DNA of 5,156 bases from Patescibacteria group bacterium (GTDB taxonomy: Bacteria > Patescibacteriota > Minisyncoccia > UBA9983). The translations under genes and the position numbers were made by a program. Under the pieces are notes generated by a model that was not told the origin of the DNA, searched no databases, and worked only from the letters and a program-made list of their open reading frames with translations. Location: assembly GCA_018827845.1 (NCBI GenBank), contig JAHJXC010000032.1, positions 1 through 5,156 on the forward strand, given 5' to 3'. Shown here in pieces: positions 1 to 4,327 of the stretch; within the stretch, counting starts at the first letter, position 1, and the number at the start of each line of letters is the position of its first letter.

Positions 1-280
1 AGTTTCCTCCCAGAATTGTGGTAATCCCCTGCCTTATTAAACTTTCCTGGCGAGGGTGAGAAAAAAGGGTCCAGTGAGTGTCAGAATGGTTTGTCAGGTC
101 AATAAAACCCGGACAGACATATTTGTCCGTGGCATCAATTATTTCCGCATCTCTTTCCATGCCTAAATCCCCGATTTTTTTGATTTTGTTATTTCGTATG
201 CCAACATCAATCTTCTGGGGCTTATTTCCCTTGCCGTCAAAAACCGTCCCATTTCTAATTATGACATCATAAGAAGCCAT
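1..280 (-). CDS. Amidohydrolase, D-aminoacylase / N-acyl-D-amino-acid deacylase type (5' part only)
   Basis: The first 93 codons of a leftward gene are visible; the rest lies beyond base 1. The protein opens with YDVIIRNGTVFDGKG, the usual beta-sandwich start of urease-superfamily amidohydrolases. It continues through DVGIRNNKIKKIG (residues 25-37) and reaches the metal-site strand PGFIDLTNHSD (57-67). GITTILGGN (85-93) matches the block that in D-aminoacylases continues into an NCG zinc-ligand cysteine; the last base seen fits a TGY codon there. Known family members hydrolyse N-acyl-D-amino acids or related cyclic amides in the cytoplasm; the substrate here cannot be told. One oddity is that the family HxH reads TNH, so the first metal-binding histidine is a threonine (T63) while H65 remains. 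ATG at 280 is chosen because the conserved start follows at once and a TATAAT lies 6 nt upstream. There is no Shine-Dalgarno, suggesting a leaderless mRNA. It could instead be a dihydropyrimidinase-like paralogue. Confidence 0.85.
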   Translation of the reverse strand, partial: MASYDVIIRNGTVFDGKGNKPQKIDVGIRNNKIKKIGDLGMERDAEIIDATDKYVCPGFIDLTNHSDTHWTLFSHPRQESLIRQGITTILGGN

Positions 281-286
281 AGGATT

Positions 287-292
287 ATTATA
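287..292 (-). promoter_or_regulatory. -10 box of the amidohydrolase promoter (leaderless)
   Basis: Read on the minus strand this is a perfect TATAAT ending 6 nt before the ATG at 280. Transcription would therefore begin at or next to the start codon. No convincing -35 is present at the right distance (TAAGCA at 310-315), and no Shine-Dalgarno is present. The box is divergent to the transposase promoter at 348-376. Confidence 0.55.
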
Positions 293-320
293 CAATATTT
301 CCTAAAAAATGCTTATGCAT

Positions 321-341
321 TCTGCCATTGACTTATTCACA
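321..341 (+). repeat. 21-bp direct repeat, left copy
   Basis: This copy is identical to 1111-1131 over 21 bases; it begins TCTGCCATTG and ends TTATTCACA. The last nine bases match the DnaA-box consensus TTATNCACA, and TTGACT (328-333) resembles a -35 hexamer. Bases on either side differ between the two copies. Confidence 0.9.
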
Positions 342-347
342 GATAAC

Positions 348-376
348 TTGAATCGACAACGGTTGTCGATTATAAT
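348..376 (+). promoter_or_regulatory. Promoter of the transposase gene, with operator-like palindrome in its spacer
   Basis: TTGAAT (348-353), a 17-nt spacer, and TATAAT (371-376) form a near-consensus sigma-70 promoter. The -10 box ends 5 nt before the ATG at 382, so the transcript would start at about the start codon and be leaderless; no Shine-Dalgarno is present. The 21-bp palindrome (351-371) fills the spacer and touches both boxes. A protein bound there would block RNA polymerase, which makes self-repression by the transposase an attractive inference. Confidence 0.65.
351..371. repeat. 21-bp perfect palindrome, left copy (REP/hairpin-end like)
   Basis: The arms AATCGACAAC and GTTGTCGATT are exact complements around a single central G at 361. 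As single-stranded DNA this would fold into a 9-bp stem with a CGG loop. The sequence is the exact reverse complement of 1087-1107. It has no adjacent T-run, so it is not a terminator. It lacks an obvious GTAG tetranucleotide next to it, unlike classical REP elements. Confidence 0.9.
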
Positions 377-381
377 AAGAT

Positions 382-1086
382 ATGCTAAGAAAAGAAAGTT
401 TTGTGCCAAATGAATATTATCATATCTACAACCGAACTATCTTTAACTTGCCTGAATTTAAAAACACCGAAAATGCCCGCAGACTTAACCAGGCTTTTTT
501 TATTGCCAACTCAACAAAAGCAAGCGAAGCCTTTTTATTTTTAAGAAATAACAAAAATGCAACCATGGAAGATGTTTTGAAAATTATTAATCGGGGTAAA
601 AAACTAGTAGATATTTTATGCTATGTTATTATGCCTAACCATTATCACCTCCTCTTGAAAGAAAGGGCAGAGAATGGAATTACAAGTTTTATTCATAGAT
701 GTAATATTTCAATAGCAAAATATATCAATATTAAAAATGACAGATCCGGTCCTCTTTTTGAAAGTCTTTTTAAATCAAAACATATTTCTATCAATGAATA
801 TCTACTTCATCTTTCCCTTTATATTCATCTTAATCCATTAGATTTTTTGGAGAATAAGAATTGGAGAAATCATAAACTTAAAAATTGGAATTTAGTAAGG
901 AAAAAACTTTTGGATTATCCATGGTCAAGTTTAAGATATTTTCTAAATGAAAATTATCAAGATGAAATTATATCTGGCACCGAAATAATACTCAATCAAT
1001 TTAAAAATAGAAAAGAATATGAAATATTTCTACAGAGTTGGTCTGAAGAATCAAAAGATATAATAAATGATATTGTTTTAGATTAG
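382..1086 (+). CDS. IS200-like (Y1/HUH) transposase, RAYT-type
   Basis: This 234-aa protein belongs to the Y1_Tnp (transposase IS200-like) group, in the REP-associated tyrosine transposase branch. The N-terminus YYHIYNRTI (12-20) is the family's first beta strand. VIMPNHYHLLL (82-92) holds the HUH metal-binding pair H87 and H89. GPLFESLFKSKHI (123-135) and YIHLNP (147-152) followed by LDYPWSSLRYF (177-187) are the classic downstream RAYT blocks. The nucleophilic tyrosine is probably Y140 or Y147. Such enzymes nick and rejoin single-stranded DNA at hairpins. The two flanking palindromes are the obvious candidate substrates. The gene looks intact, is more AT-rich than the core genes to the right, and has its stop directly abutting the second palindrome. 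ATG at 382 is supported by the promoter geometry and by the conserved N-terminus. Whether it still mobilises the cassette or acts as a resident domesticated RAYT cannot be told. Confidence 0.9.
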   Translation: MLRKESFVPNEYYHIYNRTIFNLPEFKNTENARRLNQAFFIANSTKASEAFLFLRNNKNATMEDVLKIINRGKKLVDILCYVIMPNHYHLLLKERAENGITSFIHRCNISIAKYINIKNDRSGPLFESLFKSKHISINEYLLHLSLYIHLNPLDFLENKNWRNHKLKNWNLVRKKLLDYPWSSLRYFLNENYQDEIISGTEIILNQFKNRKEYEIFLQSWSEESKDIINDIVLD

Positions 1087-1107
1087 AATCGACAACCGTT
1101 GTCGATT
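1087..1107. repeat. 21-bp perfect palindrome, right copy
   Basis: This has the same arms as 351-371 but a central C (1097), which makes it the exact reverse complement of the left copy. It starts at the base after the transposase TAG stop. No T-run follows, so termination is unlikely. It is better read as the right-end hairpin of the cassette. Confidence 0.9.
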
Positions 1108-1110
1108 GAG

Positions 1111-1131
1111 TCTGCCATTGACTTATTCACA
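1111..1131 (+). repeat. 21-bp direct repeat, right copy
   Basis: This copy is identical to 321-341 and in the same orientation. It includes the DnaA-box-like TTATTCACA (1123-1131). Its TTGACT (1118-1123) is correctly placed to be the -35 box of the downstream gene, which suggests this copy is the ancestral one and the cassette inserted at or beside a promoter. Confidence 0.9.
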
Positions 1132-1146
1132 CCCAGATGCTATGAA
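1118..1146 (+). promoter_or_regulatory. Candidate promoter of the 172-aa gene
   Basis: TTGACT (1118-1123), a 17-nt spacer ending in TGC, and TATGAA (1141-1146) give a -35 plus an extended -10. The predicted start near 1153 leaves a leader of about 30 nt containing the AGGAGG. The -35 box belongs to the direct repeat. Confidence 0.45.
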
Positions 1147-1171
1147 TTTAGATAGAAATTCTTTGACAAAA

Positions 1172-1177
1172 AGGAGG
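1172..1177 (+). promoter_or_regulatory. Strong Shine-Dalgarno (AGGAGG) of the 172-aa gene
   Basis: A perfect AGGAGG lies 7 nt before ATG 1185 and so decides the start. A competing ATG at 1180 is only 2 nt from it and leads to a stop after two codons (ATGAAATGA). This is the only full Shine-Dalgarno noted in the window; three other genes appear leaderless. Confidence 0.8.
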
Positions 1178-1184
1178 ATATGAA

Positions 1185-1703
1185 ATGAAAAAAACCAAAA
1201 AATCAGAAATTAAGGAAAAAGCAGCAGTTAAAATAATCCATCCTATTTTTCAGTACCTCAAAGAATTGATGAAAGAAAGGATAATCTATTATTGCACCTC
1301 GTTTAATGACAAAGCCCATGTCTGTATTTTTAATTACTTAAAGCCAGGTGTAATAAATGATCCAAAAAAATTTGAATCCTGGATACATGTAGAAATTTTA
1401 ACACGCGGTGGACGGATAAATAAACTTGAACAGATTTTTCGTTTCTATTATCCTAAAAACAAAAACTGGCGAGTGCAAACAGACGGCAGAATTGAATTTT
1501 GGTCCCCATTAGGCTTAGGAAAAGCTATTGAGACTTTTTGGGAACGAGATAAATCATCGTGGGAAGCCGACTCTGACCATCCTTGGATAAGAACTCAATT
1601 AGACGTTCTGAAAAAACTAATTGAGACAGGCAGATATTTTAATCCTTATAAAGAACAAGCCACTCTCAATCCCTTATCAGAACTTTTTATCTCAATTAGA
1701 TAG
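1185..1703 (+). CDS. Hypothetical protein, 172 aa, unrecognised
   Basis: I do not recognise this family. The start is fixed by a perfect Shine-Dalgarno 7 nt upstream. The N-terminus is lysine-rich (MKKTKKSEIKEK), followed by an amphipathic-looking helix (about 17-36). The middle is rich in aromatic and beta-prone residues: HVCIFNYL (45-52), SWIHVEILTRGG (65-76), FRFYYPKNKNW (85-95). The second half has a WSPLGLGKAIETFW segment (106-119), SSWEADSDHPWIR (124-136) and a charged helix (137-149). Six tryptophans in 172 residues is high. There is no signal peptide, membrane segment or obvious catalytic motif, so a soluble cytoplasmic protein is likely. Transcription ends at the hairpin 1712-1744. 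It lies directly beside the transposase cassette, so it could be an accessory or acquired gene, but nothing in the sequence shows a functional link. Confidence 0.75.
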   Translation: MKKTKKSEIKEKAAVKIIHPIFQYLKELMKERIIYYCTSFNDKAHVCIFNYLKPGVINDPKKFESWIHVEILTRGGRINKLEQIFRFYYPKNKNWRVQTDGRIEFWSPLGLGKAIETFWERDKSSWEADSDHPWIRTQLDVLKKLIETGRYFNPYKEQATLNPLSELFISIR

Positions 1704-1711
1704 TTCATTCA

Positions 1712-1744
1712 AAAAAGTTCCTGTAATTTTAACAGGAACTTTTT
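1712..1744. terminator. Bidirectional intrinsic terminator
   Basis: A 13-bp perfect inverted repeat (AAAAAGTTCCTGT at 1712-1724, its complement at 1732-1744) encloses a 7-nt loop. The A/T ends of the stem supply a T-run on whichever strand is transcribed. It lies between the convergent 172-aa gene and mraY; its right arm reaches the last base of the mraY TGA stop, so one hairpin serves both transcripts. Confidence 0.9.
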
Positions 1745-2799
1745 CATTTCCCTATTAATGCTATAACCATGCCGATGAGGGCTAGAATGACGCTGATTAC
1801 CCAGAAACGCATGGTGACTTTGTATGAAGGCCAGCCGAGCGCTTCAAAATGGTGATGAATAGGCGCTACTAGGAAAACTTTTCTGTGAAAATATTTTTTG
1901 GAAATTAGCTGGATTATTACAGAGCCAGAAGCAGCCAAAAGCGGGAAAGCGATTATCGGTAATACGATAACAGATTTTGTGAGAAAGGCCACGACTGTGA
2001 GCGTTGTCGTGAGCCCCAGAATTCCCGTCTCGCCCATATAAAATCTTGCAGGAGGGATATTAAACCACAAAAACGCCAATAATCCTCCTGTTATCACTGC
2101 GCAAAAAGCAGCCAGGTCAATCTGGTTTTGGAAAAAAGCTATGCCAGCGTAAGCGGAAAAAATTGCGGCAAAAATTCCTCCAGAAAGGCCGTCAATGCCG
2201 TCAATCACTCCTCCGGAAAACATGGCCAGCATAGCAAGAACAAAAATAGGAATAAACAGCAAACCCAGATTAATTTCTCCTAAAAACGGAACAATAATTG
2301 AACTCACTTCCAGTTTTGCGTAAAACCACCAGGCACCGATAAGACCGATAACAATGACTATTAAAATTCTTTTTGCAAGGCTCATTCCGCCTGCCGTATA
2401 ACTTCCCTTCCCTCTCACTTGTAGAACATCATCAATCAATCCTATAAGAGAGGCTGTGATAAGCGTAAAAAGCGGAAGCCATGTCTGGCCTCTGCTCAGG
2501 AAATTCAGTTTGCTGGTTAAATCAGAAGGAAAAATTTTTGAGATAAAAAAGAAAAGCAAAATTATTATCAAAGCAATGGCCCAAACCAGAATCCCTCCCA
2601 TTCTTGGAGTGCCCACTTCCTTGTCTTTATGCATTTGATTGAAAATAGGAGTTTCTCCGCCGCCAAGAGCCTCGTTTCTCGCCTTCTTTTTCCACATTTT
2701 GTATTTATAAAGATAGTGCGTAAGAATCGGCGTCAAAAAAACCGCCAAAAAGAAGGCAAAGGACGATAACCCAAAAACTTTCAAAACATTCAAAATCAT
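1744..2799 (-). CDS. mraY: Phospho-N-acetylmuramoyl-pentapeptide transferase
   Basis: MraY moves phospho-MurNAc-pentapeptide from UDP onto undecaprenyl phosphate at the inner face of the membrane, making lipid I for peptidoglycan. The 351-aa polytopic protein (about ten hydrophobic segments) is of normal family length. Motifs seen are GTPRMGGI (63-70), LIDDV with the metal-binding pair D123/D124, DGIDGL (200-205, catalytic-region aspartates), FLWFN (243-247) and the MraY-specific APIHHHFEALGWP (312-324). The HHH block separates it from WecA/TagO relatives. Two differences from the E. coli protein are notable: NLTDGLDGL reads GGVIDGIDGL, and MGD reads MGE (255-257). Both may be lineage traits. 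The ATG lies inside a 4-bp repeat flanking an inserted element, with no Shine-Dalgarno before it. The gene ends at the bidirectional terminator and is the last of a leftward run with scpA, scpB and an S11 peptidase gene, outside a classical dcw cluster. Confidence 0.95.
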   Translation of the reverse strand: MILNVLKVFGLSSFAFFLAVFLTPILTHYLYKYKMWKKKARNEALGGGETPIFNQMHKDKEVGTPRMGGILVWAIALIIILLFFFISKIFPSDLTSKLNFLSRGQTWLPLFTLITASLIGLIDDVLQVRGKGSYTAGGMSLAKRILIVIVIGLIGAWWFYAKLEVSSIIVPFLGEINLGLLFIPIFVLAMLAMFSGGVIDGIDGLSGGIFAAIFSAYAGIAFFQNQIDLAAFCAVITGGLLAFLWFNIPPARFYMGETGILGLTTTLTVVAFLTKSVIVLPIIAFPLLAASGSVIIQLISKKYFHRKVFLVAPIHHHFEALGWPSYKVTMRFWVISVILALIGMVIALIGK

Positions 2800-2855
2800 A
2801 CCCAGTAGTAGAAATTCAAATTGCTCTCTAAATTTTGTAAATTGACCTTTTTCAT
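2796..2855 (-). CDS. Possible 19-codon leader ORF coupled to mraY
   Basis: This ORF lies almost wholly inside the inserted element. It starts MKKVNLQNLESN, ends in FYYWV, and its TGA overlaps the mraY ATG as ATGA, the classical stop-start coupling arrangement. A GATAAT preceded by TGG lies 5 nt before its ATG, the same geometry as the leaderless starts elsewhere in the window. It could let ribosomes reach mraY in the absence of a Shine-Dalgarno. It is short, and the open frame may be chance, so this is a hypothesis and not a firm gene. Confidence 0.25.
   Translation of the reverse strand: MKKVNLQNLESNLNFYYWV
2801..2822 (+). repeat. Terminal inverted repeat of the MITE-like element, mraY side
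   Basis: CCCAGTAGT, then AG, then AAATTCAAATT. It pairs with 2912-2933 at 20 of 22 positions, the two mismatches being adjacent (2810-2811). CATA at 2797-2800 lies directly outside and contains the mraY start codon on the minus strand. Confidence 0.85.
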
Positions 2856-2860
2856 TTTTT

Positions 2861-2869
2861 ATTATCCCA
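2861..2869 (-). promoter_or_regulatory. Possible extended -10 inside the MITE-like element, facing mraY
   Basis: On the minus strand TGG is followed by GATAAT (2866-2861), five of six matches to the -10 consensus plus a TGn extension. The -35 region (TTAATT at a 17-nt spacing) is weak. If active, it would give mraY its own promoter independent of the upstream genes. Confidence 0.3.
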
Positions 2870-2911
2870 CAGTGATAAATTTAAATTAATTTATTATTTC
2901 TCGCAAAATTT

Positions 2912-2933
2912 AATTTGAATTTTCACTACTGGG
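2912..2933 (-). repeat. Terminal inverted repeat of the MITE-like element, S11-peptidase side
   Basis: Read on the minus strand: CCCAGTAGT, then GA, then AAATTCAAATT, the partner of 2801-2822. CATA at 2934-2937 lies directly outside. Its minus-strand ATG (2936-2934) is a duplicate of the mraY start that now opens only an 8-codon frame. Confidence 0.85.
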
Positions 2934-2940
2934 CATATTT

Positions 2941-3807
2941 TTATTCTAGCATATTTAAATATTTTATTGTCTCGTTATAAAGTTTTTCTATGTCTTCAAA
3001 TCTCCCCTCTTCTGAAGAGCCAAGCGCCACGATAATAACTGGATGCTCTAATCCCATATCAAAAACTACAGCAAGATTTCCTCTAGCCAGATCGCTGAAT
3101 CCGGTCTTGCTGCCTATAATTCCCGGCAGATGTTCTATTAATTTATTGGTATTTTTAAAATTGCGTGAATTTATCTTTAATGAGTCATATCGAGTGACTT
3201 CAAGCAAGGAAGAATGCTTTTTGACCAAATAATCCATTAATTTCGCTACATCTTTAGCAGATCCATAACCGCCGGAAAGATAATTTGTCAAATCAAGGCC
3301 GGTCGCATTTAAAAAATAAGTCTGGACCAAATTCAAGTCTGCGGATTTTTTATTCATCAGAGAAATAAAATCTTCTGAATTGAGAGCGATAGCTGCGGCA
3401 GCGTCATTGGAGGAGGATATAAGCATGGCATCAATAAGATCTGCGATTTTCCATCTTTCTCCTAGCATAAAGCCCGAGTCTCCTTCCTGCAAGACAGATT
3501 CTTCGCCAATATCAATCAGCATCCATTCAGGAATATTTTCTTTGGCCACAACAGCAGTCATTAATTTTGTCAGGCTGGCCAAAGGAAGCTGGCTATCGGC
3601 ATTTAATTCAAAGATTGATTTTTCCTTCACAACATCGTAAATATAGGCTGATTTAGCTTCCAAATTAATATTTTCAAAAGGCGCAGTTTTTAATGGCGGG
3701 GTGCCATTTCGAAATTCCAGCGGGGCCTGAGCGGTATTCCCTCCCAAAAAATACAAAAATAAAAAAGCTGCGCTAAATATCGCTATTATTATCAGATTCT
3801 TTTTCAT
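2941..3807 (-). CDS. D-alanyl-D-alanine carboxypeptidase/endopeptidase, peptidase family S11
   Basis: This penicillin-binding serine peptidase trims D-Ala from peptidoglycan stem peptides or cuts cross-links, outside the membrane. All three active-site motifs are present: SLTK (S78 nucleophile, K81), SSN (132-134) and KTG (234-236) within GSKTGFSDLARGNL. The N-terminus has two lysines, a hydrophobic stretch (5-21) and TAQA (25-28), a plausible signal-peptidase I site, so the protein is exported or anchored. At 288 aa it is the bare catalytic domain: the beta-rich C-terminal domain and membrane helix of DacA (about 400 aa) are missing. The length is close to E. coli PbpG, so an endopeptidase role is possible. 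Its start lies 35 nt inside the end of scpB, with no clear Shine-Dalgarno, implying translational coupling. Before the MITE insertion its stop was probably 4 nt from mraY. Confidence 0.92.
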   Translation of the reverse strand: MKKNLIIIAIFSAAFLFLYFLGGNTAQAPLEFRNGTPPLKTAPFENINLEAKSAYIYDVVKEKSIFELNADSQLPLASLTKLMTAVVAKENIPEWMLIDIGEESVLQEGDSGFMLGERWKIADLIDAMLISSSNDAAAAIALNSEDFISLMNKKSADLNLVQTYFLNATGLDLTNYLSGGYGSAKDVAKLMDYLVKKHSSLLEVTRYDSLKINSRNFKNTNKLIEHLPGIIGSKTGFSDLARGNLAVVFDMGLEHPVIIVALGSSEEGRFEDIEKLYNETIKYLNMLE

Positions 3808-4327
3808 TAATAAAATTCTCTATTTTTTTATTAAAGCTGTCGTATTCAGGAAGTTCTTCAATATTTTTAATGCCCAGATGTTGGAGAAGCTGGAAAGCCG
3901 GCCGGTAAAGATAACCTCGGCTGTCGCGCGGATTCGGAATTCTCTCTATTAATCCCCTGATTAAAAGATTGCGGATAGTAAATGTGGAATTAACACCCCT
4001 TATATAATCAATTTCAGCGCGGGTGATAGGGCTTTTGTAGATGATTATAGAAACAACTTCTAAAGATGCTTTGCTTAATTCCGGATTAAACTCTTCTTTT
4101 ATCAAATTTCTGCAGATTTCTGAAGATTCTAAGGAGGTGGCCAGGGCCACTGAATCATCTTTTCTTATCAGCCTTATTCCTCTGTCTGATAATTTTTCAT
4201 CAAGAATACTAATGGCATCTTTAATCTCATTTTCTTTTGCAGATAATATTTTTGCCAATTCCTTTGTGGTCATTGGATCCCCTCTTAAAAATAAAAGCGC
4301 TTCTATGTGTGAATCAAGATTTGTCAT
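3773..4327 (-). CDS. scpB: Segregation and condensation protein B
   Basis: ScpB dimers join ScpA to bridge the heads of SMC, forming the condensin complex that compacts and separates chromosomes in the cytoplasm. The 184-aa protein shows the two winged-helix domains. The first covers roughly 5-75 (HIEALLFLRGDPMTTKELAKIL). The second, about 84-155, contains LSKASLEVVSIIIYKSPITR and IDYIRGVNS, close to the family signature, then LLIRGLIERI and RGYLYRPAFQLLQHLG. The IEELP (156-160) near the end is typical of the family. The acidic tail is short. The ATG overlaps the end of scpA by 14 nt and lacks a Shine-Dalgarno, so translation is probably coupled to scpA. The TAG stop lies inside the S11 peptidase gene. 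Confidence 0.95.
   Translation of the reverse strand: MTNLDSHIEALLFLRGDPMTTKELAKILSAKENEIKDAISILDEKLSDRGIRLIRKDDSVALATSLESSEICRNLIKEEFNPELSKASLEVVSIIIYKSPITRAEIDYIRGVNSTFTIRNLLIRGLIERIPNPRDSRGYLYRPAFQLLQHLGIKNIEELPEYDSFNKKIENFINEKESDNNSDI

Larger units (their letters stand above)
321..1131 (+). mobile_element. RAYT / IS200-like transposase cassette bounded by direct repeats
   Basis: The cassette has a symmetrical nested layout: direct repeat (321-341), 9 nt, palindrome (351-371), 10 nt, transposase gene (382-1086), palindrome in reverse-complement form (1087-1107), 3 nt, direct repeat (1111-1131). One repeat plus the interior is 790 bp, a plausible whole insertion. The interior is visibly more AT-rich than mraY to the right, which fits foreign origin. 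Hairpin-gene-hairpin is the architecture of IS200/IS605 elements, but those do not normally duplicate their target. The 21-bp direct repeats are therefore either element ends or the trace of another event. The exact outer boundary is inferred. Confidence 0.6.
2801..2933. mobile_element. MITE-like element inserted between the S11 peptidase gene and mraY
   Basis: The 133-bp AT-rich element has terminal inverted repeats of 22 bp (20 of 22 matching, both starting CCCAGTAGT inward). It is flanked by a 4-bp direct repeat CATA (2797-2800 and 2934-2937), as expected of a target duplication. A further inner block AAATTTTG is inverted as well, offset by a 7-nt insertion (GCTCTCT) on the left side. It holds no transposase, so it would need an enzyme in trans. 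Removing the element and one CATA leaves the S11 stop codon followed 4 nt later by the mraY ATG, matching the tight packing of this gene block. I cannot assign a parent IS family. A less likely reading is a long regulatory hairpin not derived from transposition. Confidence 0.65.

Noticed and set aside
78..272. Rightward 64-codon open frame
   Set aside because: It is antisense to the amidohydrolase, whose minus-strand translation has clear family motifs; the plus frame has no ribosome site or recognisable content.
308..321. Small inverted repeat AATGC-4 nt-GCATT upstream of the cassette
   Set aside because: A 5-bp stem in AT-rich DNA is expected by chance and has no supporting context.
1087..1107. 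Palindrome after the transposase as an intrinsic terminator
   Set aside because: It has a good stem but no T-run on either side, and the identical arms occur upstream in the promoter; an end-hairpin or binding-site role fits better.
321..1131. Repeats as a CRISPR remnant
   Set aside because: Only two copies are present, about 790 bp apart with a transposase gene between; no spacer-repeat periodicity and no cas genes.
1163..1168. TTGACA as the -35 of a promoter for the 172-aa gene
   Set aside because: The matching -10 position would fall inside the start of the coding region with no TATAAT-like sequence; the AGGAGG follows almost at once, so the hexamer is probably incidental.
2456..2638. 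Rightward open frames opposite mraY, and similarly at 2990-3232, 3380-3640, 4041-4361 and 4720-4929
   Set aside because: All are antisense shadows of well-supported leftward genes (mraY, S11 peptidase, scpB, scpA) and show no family motif or start signals.
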